NCBI RefSeq assembly: GCF_032884065.1
Contig: NC_088872.1
Coordinates: 11,023,654-11,087,653 of the forward strand
Length of the DNA: 64,000 bases
Direction: 5' to 3'
Source of the DNA: Artemia franciscana
Lineage: Eukaryota; Arthropoda; Branchiopoda; Anostraca; Artemiidae
Positions 1 to 52,941 of the stretch are shown in pieces (within the stretch, counting starts at the first letter, position 1; each line of letters opens with the position of its first letter). The notes below the pieces were generated by a model that was not told where the DNA came from, did no database searches, and worked only from the letters and a program-made list of their open reading frames with translations. Position numbers and translations under genes: made by a program.

Positions 1-1059
1 CTAGCCTTTCAAGAAAAAGTGCATCGGTACATAAAAGGTCACGTGATCAGTGCTTTGTTTTACCTAAAAATTCTTTGAGTAATATCAAAGCAGAAAAAAT
101 GTGCATGATTTTAAACTATAAATGTTTAATCTTAAACAAGAATAAAAATTTAAAGAGAATAGCATATATTTAATCAAATTAGTTTTTAATTAATTAAAAA
201 TTGTATGAAACAACTGAAGTTGTAATTTCAAATCTGAATATGTTTATACTTAATAATAATTGATTTCGAAAACTCTTGCAATCGAAGCACACAAGGTGAT
301 TGTTTCTAGCTAGATTGCTAGTTTTTTGTTCTTTCTTTTTGCTAAGATAATTTTGCATTAGGATAGGTTATTTCGTATAATCTTTATCTTTTACTTTCAG
401 TTGTAATTTCACCTAAAAAAAGAAGAAAAACTACACTGCAAAACAAAGTAACCCTGCCACCCTGCTAATCTCACGAAAAAGCACAATTCTCTTTTCGTCG
501 TTAGAAATACACTGTGCGTCATGACTCAAATTCACAAAAATTTGTGTATCAGTCTTTCTTTTGTTGGATGAAAAGCTTGGAAGATTATGTCTAGATTTAA
601 GACCTGACGACCCTGTAAGTCTGGATGGTATATCTGCGGGTCTTTTGGCTAATCTTTAAGGTTTTGGAAATAATATATTATATTCACATGAAAACTACAT
701 CTATGGTCCACTTTTCCATATATTTACCTTATACATTCTAGCACATATATCTACACTATCTTATAAATTCCATCCACATAAAGATCAACCGCGTCTAACT
801 GTTTTTTGGGATTCTAGAGGGGTATGGCTGTTTCATTTCACTAAACAGAGGGTAGCGATAACCAAAAAAGTATGATCTGAATCGTCGGGAAACTACGAAG
901 GTTAATAACAAGTAAACATCGGGTATACCACCTTCGGGAATTGGGTTCTTACACAATAATGCTTGACCTCTCAGTGCTCAGGTACCTACAAACTTTCTGG
1001 GACAGTGTGAACAGGACATTTCGAATCATTCAGCGTACATCATAGGTTTGGCACCCAGC

Positions 1060-1098
1060 GACTATCATTTCTTACTATATTAGTAAGAAATGATAGTC
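1060..1098. repeat. Perfect 18-bp hairpin with 3-nt loop
   Basis: 1060-1077 and 1081-1098 are exact reverse complements. No reading frame or repeat family around it is recognised. The rest of 1-1560 is AT-rich with nothing I can assign. Confidence 0.7.
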
Positions 1099-1564
1099 TT
1101 TCATTCGTGTTCGTGGTGTGAAGACCATTTAGTCTGGAAGGATAAAACTAATTGGACTGGTTTTTATTTCAATCTAGATATTGCAAAAGAATATTGTTTA
1201 TTTGAGTTACCATTTTTTAACTCTTTAACCAGCCTGTTCACTAAGTTTTGGATAATTAACTTTTGGATCTAATTTGACTGGGATAACCTTTAAATAATAA
1301 AAGCCTGTTGTCAAGCTCTTATAAATAGGAATAAATATAATTATCCCCATGTAGCGAGTCTATTAGTAAACTGGTAATCAATGTGTTATTAACTTCCAGA
1401 AAATGCTAAACACCTGAATGCGTTCAGCCGAGTAAAATCTCTTCACGCCAGGACCCATTACAAGGGGAATGAATTGGTCAAGTTGAACAGTTAAGACTAG
1501 CCGTGATTAATTCTATTGCCGTGAGTCAAACTTTGATAGCTTATTTTCCATAATTTTCACAAGT

Positions 1565-1905
1565 ATGGGTAAGACAAAGAGGAAGAAAATGGAAGAATCT
1601 CTAAACGTGTCTGCATCTACGGCAACGAGTCAAGGTGATGAACTTTCTATAAGGTCTTTAGCAGAAAATATTAGTTTGATTTTGGACATAGTTACAGGAA
1701 ATAATGCCACTTTGGAAGCATTAAAATCTAATATTTAAGTAATTGACAATAATGTAAAAAGATTGGAGGAAATTGTTTCTGAATCAAGCAAAGAAGTTGC
1801 GCAGTTGAAACCTCGTGTCCGGAATGTTGAAATAGAGATCACAAGCGTCAAAAACCAAATTTCTGTGGTGGTGGAGGAAAATGTTTTTTGGTATTTGTTT
1901 TCTTG
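1565..1905 (+). pseudogene. LINE ORF1 N-terminal fragment (coiled coil)
   Basis: Begins MGKTKRKKMEES and continues with a heptad-rich stretch (KRLEEIVSESSKEVAQLK) typical of the coiled coil at the start of non-LTR retrotransposon ORF1 proteins, which trimerise and bind RNA. A TAA at 1736 interrupts the frame, which reopens unchanged after it, and homology stops abruptly near 1905 where unrelated AT-rich DNA begins. Dead fragment; clade not determined. Confidence 0.6.
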
Positions 1906-2014
1906 AACAAACACCGTTACTAAATTGAATTGAAAATTTGTTTTCAATGGCTTTTTTACATGTAAAAAATCCATATTATTTATATTAAGTTAATATTTTA
2001 TATTTGGATTTTTA

Positions 2015-3648
2015 TCAAACAGTTCGAAATTTTGGTACCAATAGCTACATCAAAAGAATCGCATTTTAATGCTGATTTTAAATATATAAGTTTCATCAAG
2101 TTTAGTCTTACCCATCAAAAGTTACGAGCCTGAGAAAATTTGCGTTATTTTAGAAAATAGGGGGAAACACCCCCTAAAAGTCCTAGAATCTTAACGAAAA
2201 TCACACCATCAGATTCAGCGTATCAGAGAACCCTACTGTAGAAGTTTCAAGCTTCTATCTACAAAAATGTGGAATTTTATATTTTTGCCAGAAGGCAGAT
2301 CACGGATGCGTGTTTATTTGTTTGTTTGTTTTTTTTTTCCCAGGGGTGATCGTATCGACCCAATTGTCCTAGAATGTTGCGAGAGGGCTCATTCTAACGG
2401 AAATGAAAAGTTCTAGTGCCCTTTTTAAGTGACCAAAAAAATTGGAGGGCACCTAGGTCCCCTCCCACGCTAATTATTTTCCCAAAGTCAACAGATCAAA
2501 ATTCTGAGATAGCCATTTTATTCAGCGTAGTCGAAAAACCTTATAACTATGTTTTTGGGGACGACTTACTCCCCCACAGACCCCGTGGGAGGGGTTACAA
2601 GTTCAAAACTTTGACCAGTGCTTATATATAGTAATGGTTATTGGGAAGTGTACAGGCGTTTTCAGGAGGATTTTTTGGTTGGAGGCAGGGGTTGAGAAGA
2701 AGGGGATATGCTGGGGGAACTTTCCATCGAGGAATTTGTCATGGGGGAAGAAAATTTCCATGAAGGGAGCGCAGGATTTACTAGCATTACTTAAAAAAAA
2801 CAATGAAAAAATAAATATGAAAAAGTTTTTTTTTCAGCTGGAAGTAAGCAGCAGCATTAAAACTTAAAACGAACAGAAATTATTACCCATATGAGGGGCT
2901 CACCTCCTCCTAATACCTCGCTCTTTACGCTTAAGTATTTTTAGTAATTTCAACTATTTATTCTGCGGCTTTTGTGATTCAGGGGTGATTCTTAATGAAT
3001 TGGGACAAAATTTAAGCTTTAGTATAAAGAGCGAGGTACTGTTGAGGGGGCGAACCCCCTCATATATGTAATAAAAACATGAGAATACAAAAGTTCTTTA
3101 CGTAAGCTAATTTATAAGTTACGTATATCTTTCACTTATAAAAAGATTCGTAAAAAATTAAAAGTTCTAGTTGCCTTTTTAATTAACCGAAAATCGGAGG
3201 GCAACTAGGCTTCCTCCCCCGGTCTTTTTTTCTCAAAATCATTCGATCAAAATTATGAGAAAGCCATTTAGCCAAAAAAAATAAATATACAAATTTCGTT
3301 TTAATTATTCCTCTGCGGAGAGCCAAAATCAAAACATGCATTGATTCAAAAACGTTCAGAAATTAAATAAAAAAACAAGTTTTTTAAATGAAAGTAAGGA
3401 GCGACATTAAAACTTAAAACGAACAGAAACTACTCCGTATATGAAAGGGGCTTTTCCTTCTCAATGCCCCGCTCTTTACGCTAAATTTTTTTTACTGTTT
3501 TAAAACGTAGAGCTAAGAGAAAGAGTCAAACTTTAGCGCAAAGAGCGGGGCGTTGAGAAGGAAAAGCCCCTTTCATATACGGAGTAATTTCTGTTCGTTT
3601 TAAGTTTTAATGTCGCTCCTTACTTTCATTTAAAAAACTTGTCTTTTT
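2015..3648 (+). mobile_element. Composite palindromic element, copy A
   Basis: Order: TCAAACAGTTCG start, about 850 bp body 1, weak hairpin 1 (around 2885-3065), about 300 bp body 2, terminal palindrome 3370-3648. The core box CTCGCTCTTTACGCTAAAGT or a variant recurs in each hairpin arm. There are no credible long ORFs; the short frames inside recur only because the DNA does. The 5' end has lost about 45 bp compared with copy E. It is dispersed and non-coding, so probably non-autonomous; the class is unknown. Confidence 0.8.
3370..3648. repeat. Terminal palindrome of copy A
   Basis: Arms of about 115 bp (3370-3484 and 3531-3648) around a 46-nt loop, with about three substitutions between arms. 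Both arms share the variant CTTTTCCTTCTCAA, which is not seen in copies B-E. Confidence 0.85.
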
Positions 3649-3649
3649 T

Positions 3650-5234
3650 TCATACAAAGATCCTCCAGAGCCGTTGCTGGTGTAATATAAATAATTATAT
3701 TATATTTATTATACAATTATAAAAAATAAATTGAAGTTTATAACCGGCTTTTATTGTAATATTAAAAGCGAATGCCGTTGCTGGACGTCAAACCGACCTT
3801 TCAGAGCTTTTATAAAGAACATTAGAAAAAAGAACAATAAATATAACCTTTAAGCAAAAAAAAAAAAATCATTTAAAGAGCAAACCTAACCTTTTGGTGA
3901 TTGCATGTAACTTTGTTTTACTTTTGGTTTCCTTTCTACATTCAATAGATTTAATCGAATTTTCTTTTAGTAACTGCTATTACCCTGCTATTTGTCAACA
4001 GATAATCATGATTTTCGAACCAGGATTATTTCAATAAAGCATATGAAATGCTCTGTTTGCGATGAGCAGGAACACTTGAGCAACTATTTACTTTTACTTA
4101 TGCAGCGATGGTGCTTGCGTATACTACAGCACCGACTCAGGGATAGACGAGGGGCTATAGTCCCAATGCAAGCAATGAATTCTTATCTACTTTATATGTA
4201 TCTAAATACACAGGTTAAAATTAAAAGAAAATTTTCAACTGCCGAGAGGTTGGGACTTGAGTATCTAACAAATTTGCTGGTCGGAGGTAAGATTGGGCCG
4301 ACGCCCCAAAAGAAACGTTGATGAAATTAAGATAGGAATTCATTCTTACTGGTCTTAAGTTTATTATAGACCTTTACTTTTCTTGAAAAACTTCTTTTTC
4401 AGAAAGTTTTTTAATTAATAACAAACACATACCCGGTTAGGTGTTTGTTGAAGCAATTTTTGTTATCTAATTTACAGATGGGACTATGCAAGAAAAACGA
4501 AATTAAAAATAATCCGCCTTTTTAATGATTTCAAAAACCTTATAAAATTCCATAAAGCACTAAACACCATAAATTCTACCAACATGAACTGAGGTAATGA
4601 ATTCACTCTCAAACTTTACTACAACAACCATGAAATTAAATAGATACTAAAACTGCCACAAATAGCCAATGTAGTATAAAAGCCTGAACAATTTCGACAA
4701 CGGTAATTCAAAAGGCGATATGTTAAGCTTTGGTAAGACAGCTTCATGGGCTAAACCCTCAACCCGAGTACGCTCAATCGATTGGTTCAGTACGCGCATA
4801 AATCCTATTCTGTTTTTTTTTAAATATGCTATATCTGCCACTAAAATTTTTTTTCTGTACCTTTGACGTACAAAAAACATTTTTTTTAACACACACAAAT
4901 GCTTGAAAAAACAAACAAAAAACAACCGGTTTTATTCGTAATTTCGCTTTCTTCTAAAACTACTATCTTGTAACATAACACCTTTTCAATTAACAAAGTC
5001 GATTTTGATTAGCAAGCAGCAAAACATTCTAAACATATGCTATTATATAAATTGTAGGGTAGAAAAGCAGCTAATGAAACTGAAATATGTCAGTTACCCT
5101 TGCTTCCCTGTATTTTTTAAGGTTTCCCTGGGACCCACTCGCGCCATCTCTTTCATCATTATGGCCTATTCCATAATTTTTCTACTCAGACAGCGTAAAA
5201 ACAAAGTCAAATATTTCAGTAAAACATACAAGCA
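3650..5234. other. No assignable feature
   Basis: AT-rich. Open frames at 3992-4321 (+) and 4647-4925 (-) were read but match no family I know and show no splice or repeat context. Confidence 0.5.
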
Positions 5235-5490
5235 GGGTCGTGGAGTCAGTTATAAGTTATAACCGACTCCAGACATTTTCATTATACCGACTCCAACTTC
5301 GACTTCATTCATCAAAAATTTACCAAAACTCCGACTCCACAGTCCTGTCAGAAATTTCAATCAAACTAAATTTTATACGTTATAACTGACTCCGACTCCA
5401 GACATTTTTCACAAAAACTAACTCTGACTTCATTCAGCAAAGATTTACTAAGACTTTGACTCCGACTCCACAGGCCTGGACGCAAGAACT
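5235..5490. repeat. Two-copy repeat built on GACTCCGACTCCA
   Basis: Two related units of about 110-125 bp (from about 5245 and 5375), each containing CGACTCC runs, TTCATTCA and a closing CCACAG(T/G)CCTG. Probably part of a dispersed repeat; identity unknown. Confidence 0.55.
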
Positions 5491-6751
5491 ATGTAGATTA
5501 TTTTATTCGCAAGGTTTGTTCTGTTTGTAGATTGATTGTTGAATACAAACTTCCTCTTTTAGACAGTTTCTGGTCTTTTTATATTAAATTCAAAAGTAAT
5601 CTCATCATTTTTTGCCTCTTCTTCAGTGATTTGTAATTGGTGGAAAGGTCTATACCTTCAAATAAGGAGGTGGAATTTACCCTATATTTGGCCAAAAACG
5701 CCTTAAGTAAAACTTGGGGTCAAATTCACCTACAAGAGGAAGGCGAAGAAAGAGAATAGCAAAACGTAACTGAAAAGATGATAGCCACACACAATTTGGA
5801 ACTAAAGACTTTCGATAAATTTTATTACTATAATTATTGCAGCTACTATACGAGGTATGTGCTTTCCCTTGCCCAGCCTATTAATCTCAGTGAATGAGAC
5901 TTCCTGAACAGTGGCGTAAATAGACTTCCTTTTTGGAAGTGTCGGACATCTCACAGTTAGGGAGGATTTTTTTACAACTAGTATATGATCAAAACGTAGA
6001 TTTGTACATATCACTTGTTATTTTCAGTGTTTTGCAGAAATAGTTTCAGGACACAGCGCTTAACCCCCTTATCCCAACTCTTTCTATATTACTGCTTTGA
6101 CGCCTAAATAAAAAAGGTAGCGTGCAAAATTTTTGTTATGAAATTCTACAGATTTGATATATTATGGACTAAGTTAGTTCGTTTTCCTTTAAAATACTCA
6201 TTTTGTACATAAGAAAAAGAACAACAAAAAATGACGTGTAATATTAACATATGTTTTAAAGAATTTTATTTCAGACTTGGCAACCTGCAGTTTTGTTTAC
6301 ACTATTTGGTTAAACAAACAATAAGTATGCCTGCACGCAGTTAATACAGAAACAACATCTCCTAAAACAGAGACAGAGGGAGGTGACAGTGAGTGGGTGC
6401 CATACATTCTAATCCCACAAAGTGTGGTGTAGCCAAATTCGTACGAAGATGAGTACTATGAAGCTATAAGAAACACGTCCAGGTATCCATTTTGATATGT
6501 TTTTATAGTGTAAGGAAATTGCGAATGATAATTTGAAGATAATAAAAAAGGATAGATATCCTCCAGGGCCATTGACGGCACATATGATGTCGAATGAGCA
6601 ATTCAGTTACTGAGTCTTTTTACAGGGAAAGGTAGCAGGCTGTCGCCCAACTGCGGCAGCAGGGATGGAGCCCCAGGTCCTGCATAGTCAAATAATGCAT
6701 CAATCCACTGAGTTGTGGTTCAAAATCATAACATGACGAGAATTCCAACTC

Positions 6752-6993
6752 TGACGTTATGATTAATTCGTTGACGTTATGATTGTGACTCTGACATTAT
6801 GTTTGGATTCGTTGACGATATGATTGTATTCGTTGACGTTATAATTGTAGTCGTCGATGTGATGATTGTGACTCTGACGTTATGATTGTATTCGTTGACG
6901 TTATGATTGTGACTCTGACGTTATGATTGTATTTGTTGACGTTATGATTGTGACTCTAAGGTTATGGTTGTATTCGTTGACGTTATGATTGTG
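6752..6993. repeat. 20-21 bp minisatellite (about 12 units)
   Basis: Units of the form GACGTTATGATTGTATTCGTT and GACGTTATGATTGTGACTCT alternate through much of the array, giving a 41-bp higher-order period. The array reads open on the minus strand only because of its composition. Confidence 0.85.
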
Positions 6994-7129
6994 TAAATAG
7001 AAAGTAGTTGACATCACACAATATAAGAACTTGATGACATAGAACCATGATTTACCATGGTTACAGCGTGCGGTCGTAGTCACTAGTCTATATAACAAAA
7101 TCGATAAATTTTACACAAAAAAATAATAT

Positions 7130-7700
7130 TAGTTTTTGGAAAGAACAAAGAGGAAAAAAGTATTAATACAATCATGGTGCAGACAAACTTCACGAAGAAA
7201 AAAATCCTTTGATCAATTTCCACATCAAGAAAAAAAAGACAACGAATATCACTCGCTTTTATTGAACCGCAACACTCTCCGCATTTCTAAATTTACAACT
7301 AATTTAGGTTATTAATAATTTGGTAAATTTGATAATACTAAAAATTCTACTAATAATTTAGAAAAAAGCTAGTATAAGGCCATGTTGTAGAAGAGCTTCG
7401 CGGTCGGAAAAAGAATCTTTTGGTTCATTTCCATACAAAGAAAAAGGAAAAAAGAATATAACTTTTTTTTTATAAAACCGAAAAACTCCGGGCATTTCTA
7501 AATTCATGGGTAATTTTGGTTACTGATAATTTGGTAAATTGGGAAGCATGGCAAATTTTATTAGTAATTTTGGAAAAGGATAAACTGGAAAAAACTAGTA
7601 ATACAGTCATGTTGTCGAAGAACTTGGGAATGAAAAAAAATCGTCCGCTCCATTCTATAAAAAGAAAGGTTAGACAAAGAGCTTTTAAGAAATTACAAAT
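7130..7700. repeat. Three-copy tandem repeat, about 205-225 bp unit
   Basis: The segment reading CATGTTGTAGAAGAGCTTCG or a variant recurs at about 7174, 7380 and 7605, with the flanking A-rich and TTTGGTAAATT segments in the same order. Divergent, non-coding. Confidence 0.6.
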
Positions 7701-7979
7701 TCTGCTCATTTTACTTTTGCTATAGACGACACTAGGTTGTTACTAAACTTGTTACTTTTGCTAGTTACTAAACTTGTTTGCTTTTGACACTAAACCTGTT
7801 ACTTTTGCTATAGACGACACTAGATGCTACAGATGAAAATAGATGACACTGAATCAATCTTCAATGAATGAGCTTTCAAACTAAAAGTCACAAAATGAAA
7901 ATAACAAGACCATAAAGTGAGAGAATATAACTCCTAAAACCAATCCCTATTCTAGCATTTCTTCAAATTTTCCTGTTGT

Positions 7980-8395
7980 TTTTAACTTCCGGGATTTCCT
8001 GTAGTTTCAAACGAATCTATTCTAACAACAAAAAGGTGGAATGAAACAAAGGTCAAAATTAAAACATCATGCCAGAGACCAGAAAGTCGGAAAACGGGAC
8101 TCGTAAATCCAGTCTACTCTACTATGGCCTCCAATTTTCCAGCTTTTTTTCAACTTCCGGGACTTTTTGGAGTTTTGTACAGATCTATTCTAATTACAAA
8201 AAAGGGGGGAGGGAGTTACACAAAGGTACAAAAATTCAACCGTCATATCAGAGAATACAATTTTTCAATTTAATCTCTTTTCTGAAATTGCTTTTTTTCA
8301 GTTTCGAGGATTTCCTGTAATTTCTCTTTTAATGACAAAAAGGGAGAGCAAGTTACACAAAGGTACAAAAATTCAAACGTCATAAGCTGAAAAAT
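7980..8395. repeat. Three-copy tandem repeat, about 150-165 bp unit
   Basis: CTTCCGGGA(TT/CT) or a variant recurs at about 7986, 8153 and 8301, followed by TCTATTCTAA-like, ACAAAAAGG and TACACAAAGGTACAAAAATT segments. It lies just downstream of the SDR stop codon. Confidence 0.6.
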
Positions 8396-8599
8396 CAGGT
8401 CAAACGAACCAAAACTTCAAATGAACAACACAAGGTCATCGAATCACAGGAAATAACTTCTAAATCCTGTCCCATTTCAGCATTTTACATAGTTTTATGC
8501 TCTCTACTATTAAAATATCCGATTTAACGAGCATTACACGACGTTAAATTTGCAGTGCAATGGCAATGTCAAACTCTTCAACAGTGAAACAATTAAGTA

Positions 8600-48462
<39,863 letters not shown>

Positions 48463-50430
48463 CTAAAAAAAGAAATAAACTAGAATAGAAATTAAAAAAA
48501 TAACCATTTTGTTGAATTAACTTATAACTCATTTCTAATCATTAGGCGACTCAACTAAAAAATTGAACAGATGAATAAATTTATATACGAAAATATCCAT
48601 AATCCCTGCCTGAGTAAATAAATTCTCAACTAACTTCATCTCGTAAAACCCTGGAATACAAGTTTTTAAAACTCCTAATATGCCCAGTATTGTAGCATCT
48701 GAATTGGTCAATCAAGATAGGAAATTTGTTTTTTAACGTTGTAACATTCCGATTGCAATTTCCATTCTTCAAGTCATTGAAACTATTTTGGCCTCAGGAA
48801 AAGCAATGGTCCCGGAACCCGTGCAGGACGGGAACTAACACATTTTCTCAAGTCTGCAGCAAGCGGTTAAGTTAGCTTAAAACCAGACAGCGAAAATTCC
48901 CTGAAATTCCCAGTGTGAATGAAGGCTTTGTGTAGACCTGGGCACATCTGGTCATAACATAGTTTTCCAGAATTGACACAATGCTTTTCAATCAATAAGA
49001 GCCAAAATACTGCACAGATATTCTTAAGCCTAATACCTTCAACTCGTTATCTATTCGTAACTACAAATATCATGCTAGTACGGGCACTACTACTACGCTA
49101 CTACTACTATGGCAGACAGGCCATAATAGACAACTTAGAAAGGAAGGGGTTTATTCAGCCGAAAAAATCCCACCAGAACCCACCAAACCCAGAGGAATTT
49201 TTCAATAATCAGAATCCAGTGCAAATGTTGCCGTCCACGAAACTATAATTTTCTCGATGGGCACCACTCCAAAACCCTGCAGCACTGTTAGCAATCACGG
49301 TTTTGGTTAGGAAAACTTGTGAAAGGCCCACCCTGATGCCACGCAAGCAGGATTTCCCTCTAACGGATAGGGATGGAGAAAGGAGCTTATGTTGGAGCGG
49401 AGACCCAAGCCATCTCACAGAACCGGAACAGTTCCAACCTTTTATTCCCAGCCTATTTTCGTCAGGATTCCGTTTTTTTAAGTTTTTTGCTGTTACTTTT
49501 TTCTCTTCTTTTCGGTCTTTTATTAGATATTTATTTAGTTTATTACTTTGATGTACAGATACAAGCTTCTCATTCAGCATGGTATTTTTATTGATTTTGT
49601 ATGATTTGTTTCTGAATGAAAAATCAAGGAGCTAATTATCTAAGAGTTAATAACTTAGAATTGTTCCAAGGCTGGAGCACAGATAATAAAAGTAATTCTG
49701 GGTAATAAATCATTTTAGACAAAGAGCTTGCTTTAGACGATAAACTATAAATTCCCTTCTAGTAATTTAGTTTTTTTTTGGCTGAGTGAATTCTTTTCAC
49801 GAGTATAAATTGTTAAGCTTTAAAACTTTTGGCTTTATAATCCATCAAGCAAACAGTATATTCACACTGACTGATTACCACACAATGACTGAATACCACA
49901 CAATGAGAGCAACGAGGATTGGTGAAGAGATTTCATCTTGACGGATGTTTTTTTCTTTGAAACGAGTTTGAATATGGACTTCTAGGGATTAATTTTACGG
50001 GGCAGGGGATCTACACCAAAATATGGGAAACTGGGTTTCCACTTAAAGCGATTTCTTCCTATTTTAGGGAAAACCAGTTCTTTTAGGGACATCTCTTTGG
50101 AGTCTAGCGATTCAGGGGAATCTAGAGCAAATTAAAGATTTTAGGGATATTCAGGGAAAGTTTCATTGCTTTACAAGGAAAGCTGAAAAATTCTCGTATG
50201 GTCAGTTTTTTTTAAGAATCATCTGTTACAACACCAGTTTGTGCTGCAGATAAGCGTAAAATTTAGAAATAAAGACTGTTGAGTTTTATGCAACTAATGT
50301 GAAATACCATATTTGACGACTTAACTGTAACAAATGACCTGATCTTCTCGACGTTACAAAGCATGTTGAAAAAGCCATACCTTGAATTCAACATAGCTTT
50401 TTCAATCCGAATTCCCCCTCCATCACTCCT
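48463..50430. other. No assignable gene
   Basis: Open frames around 48973-49248 and 49209-49594 show no recognised domain and no conserved motif. Confidence 0.45.
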
Positions 50431-50439
50431 TAAAGGCAA

Positions 50440-51090
50440 GTTGTGAATAAATTGCGTCTACCTTCATTGAGCTGGACTATAATCGTAATGTTGGTTCATT
50501 TACCAAGCTGGATTTCTACCTTTCAAGTGAGTACCAGCCTTTAAAGCAGACATATGTGGGAATAGTTGCAACTGATTCCATGCAAGAACTAGAAGATGCT
50601 CAAGAGACACGTGATAGCATTGATCTATTTTACCAGTCTTGTCGAAAATACAATATAGTCCTAATCAAGCAGATCAAAGACCGGTTCAATTTTGAAGACG
50701 AAATTTATAACATTTTGGCTTCAGTTGAACCATGGAATGCGAGAAATTTGAAGCCACAATCTCTGTTCTAACAGAAAAGTCTTCCTTGAAGAAAACAGAC
50801 GTAGAAGGGAGATTATAGACAATGACCGATGGAAGTGGTCTCATTTGGGAGATGCCCAAGTTGAAGAACTGTAAGTGGAGCAGTATTAAAAGAAGATCTG
50901 AAGATTTGCAGTGACGAAATCAAGTACGCATAACTGCATATTGCTGATCTTCTCGTTACCTTTCAGCAATATTCTAGCTGGGCATTAGTTCAGCCTCCTA
51001 AAATTGACAAAAACAGACATCCAAAATAGAATCAAAAATGTCACCCTAGTCTTACTTATTCGGGTAAATTACTGCTTGAACAACATTGCA
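50440..51090 (+). pseudogene. hAT transposase C-terminal pseudogene
   Basis: SYVGIVAT-like entry, then DLFYQSCRKYNIVLIKQIKD, RFNFEDEIYNILASVEPWNA; after a frameshift IIDNDRWKWSHLGDAQVEEL, and after stops LPFSN, FSLLKLTKTDIQNRIKN. This is the order of the hAT C-terminal region including the dimerisation block, with the catalytic ER replaced by GH-stop. A different family from the intact element at 25.9 kb. Dead. Confidence 0.65.
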
Positions 51091-52860
51091 TTTATTTGAA
51101 ATTTTTTTTGGATATTTTCGTAAGTGGATTTTTTTTTATATTTATCATTATCTGATCTCGGATATCCGTTCTCGGATATCTGATCTCGTTCTGAAGATAT
51201 CCCTATTAAAAATTGATCTGCCCCTATTGTACGCCTGAACACATGAGATGGGTTCCCAAGAAAATTATTACCTAAAACTCCTTTTTGTGTTATCGACCCA
51301 CCTCCCCACGCCCTTCAGCAAAAAGTACCAGATCCCTTCTAAGGCTAAACAATGTATGTACGTATATCCTATGGAGCATACAACCAACAGGGAAACCAGT
51401 GCTCCAAACTGAGGGTATTCAAGACCCCAACTTTCTTCCCAATCCCAAAACTAAATAGGAAAATTAACATCATGGTTGGTAAACCTTCATGAATTTCACT
51501 TTCATTTCCATTCCGATTTATATGATGAGTTTTGAACAGGGTACATACACCTACTTAATAACAAAATTCATAACAATTATTTTCCGAGAGTATATGTTCT
51601 TATACTGAAAGCTGTGCAACTCTAAAGTAACAATTTAAAATTGTGCTGTGCTTTTCGCGTAAATTCTATGGAAATCTTAGGCAAAATATCATTTAATTAC
51701 TAGGGAAAATAATTGGAGGAAATCAGACCTTAACACAAGGAATTTTAGAGAAAACTGATATAAAGTTAGGAAGAATCAAAATCGAATCAGTGAGAGTAAA
51801 AACTGGCTCTAGAATTGAAAAAATGCGTTGGGCGTGTTTTTCCGAACGTTGTAATTCTTCTGAATTAAGAAACATATATTGGACATTTATTGAACACTTA
51901 TAGCGCGACTCGCTTCTTTACTTACAGTTCGTTATTCACCAAATATTTGAGACATATAAGGAATATTATTTCAGTGGTTACTAAAACAAAAGAAAAAAAA
52001 ATCGGACAAATCTAGACAATAGGGTGCAGTTGCCTTAAAAAATTGTTTGAACATTTCCAGGCAAATGTTGTCTGTTAAATAATTCACTACCCTAACTACT
52101 ATAGACCCTCTCTATTCTGGTACTTTACAATGTAGGGGAGGGAGAAGAGCCCCAAATTATGTCACCACTATCAGCTTAAAGTTAAACATCTACTTAATCT
52201 ACCAAGGTTTGCCCAAGCTAATCAAGACCTATTTTGCGCAGAATTTTGAATTAAATCTATTATTGAAAGCAAAAGAATTCTGATTAATTATTGCCTACAG
52301 AGAAATTTCGTCTTTAATCTTACAAAAACACAATAGTCTCAATAATCCATTTTCTCTAAAATTTGCTCCCTTTTCAATAAAGGCACCATAGAAAGACCCA
52401 ATAAATCTGCAGTAATAGTAGCACTTTTCTCTTTTTCCCTATCTTCCCATCTTAATTCACCAAAGATCTTCTTATCACTTCCCTTTACTCTTATCTACAT
52501 CATAAGTGGTAAACAGATGAAAATTTCCAACCTATGGCGTCAATTCACTATAACGTAGTATGGGGTTTATGGTATTTTCGAAATCTAAGGGGAGGACAAT
52601 TTTTGCAAGTTTCTTGTCAAATTTAATCGACATAAACGGGATTGCCAACAGTCTAACTCCTCACATCAATCCTAGCAGGAATGATTTGAAAATCCACACC
52701 GTGGGAGGGTAAATCATATTAGTGTATAAGTGAGACAAAGGTGCAAGTAAGTATTAGTGTAGATAAGTGAGAAAAAGAAAAAAAAATATTGAAAAGTGAA
52801 AAATTTTATAGACCTACGAGTCGAAAAGTTGAAAAAAGACTGTATAAATCCCCTGAACGT
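51091..52860. other. No assignable feature
   Basis: AT-rich. Short GATCTCGGATATC repeats at about 51154-51190. Nothing else. Confidence 0.5.
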
Positions 52861-52863
52861 CCA

Positions 52864-52865
<2 letters not shown>

Positions 52866-52938
<73 letters not shown>
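52866..52938. repeat. Poly-A tract of about 73 nt
   Basis: Uninterrupted A run. No retro-element recognised immediately upstream; may be a tail or an assembly/sequencing effect. Confidence 0.9.

Positions 52939-52941
<3 letters not shown>

Noticed and set aside
2416..2867. Open frames that recur at 54911-55126 and 57833-58048
   Set aside because: They recur only because they lie in body 1 of the composite element; other copies break them and no domain is seen.
3992..4321. 109-codon plus-strand frame
   Set aside because: No recognisable domain, no splice context and no second copy; it could be chance in AT-rich DNA.
49209..49594. Overlapping open frames on both strands
   Set aside because: Neither strand shows a domain; overlapping frames on both strands argue for composition rather than coding.
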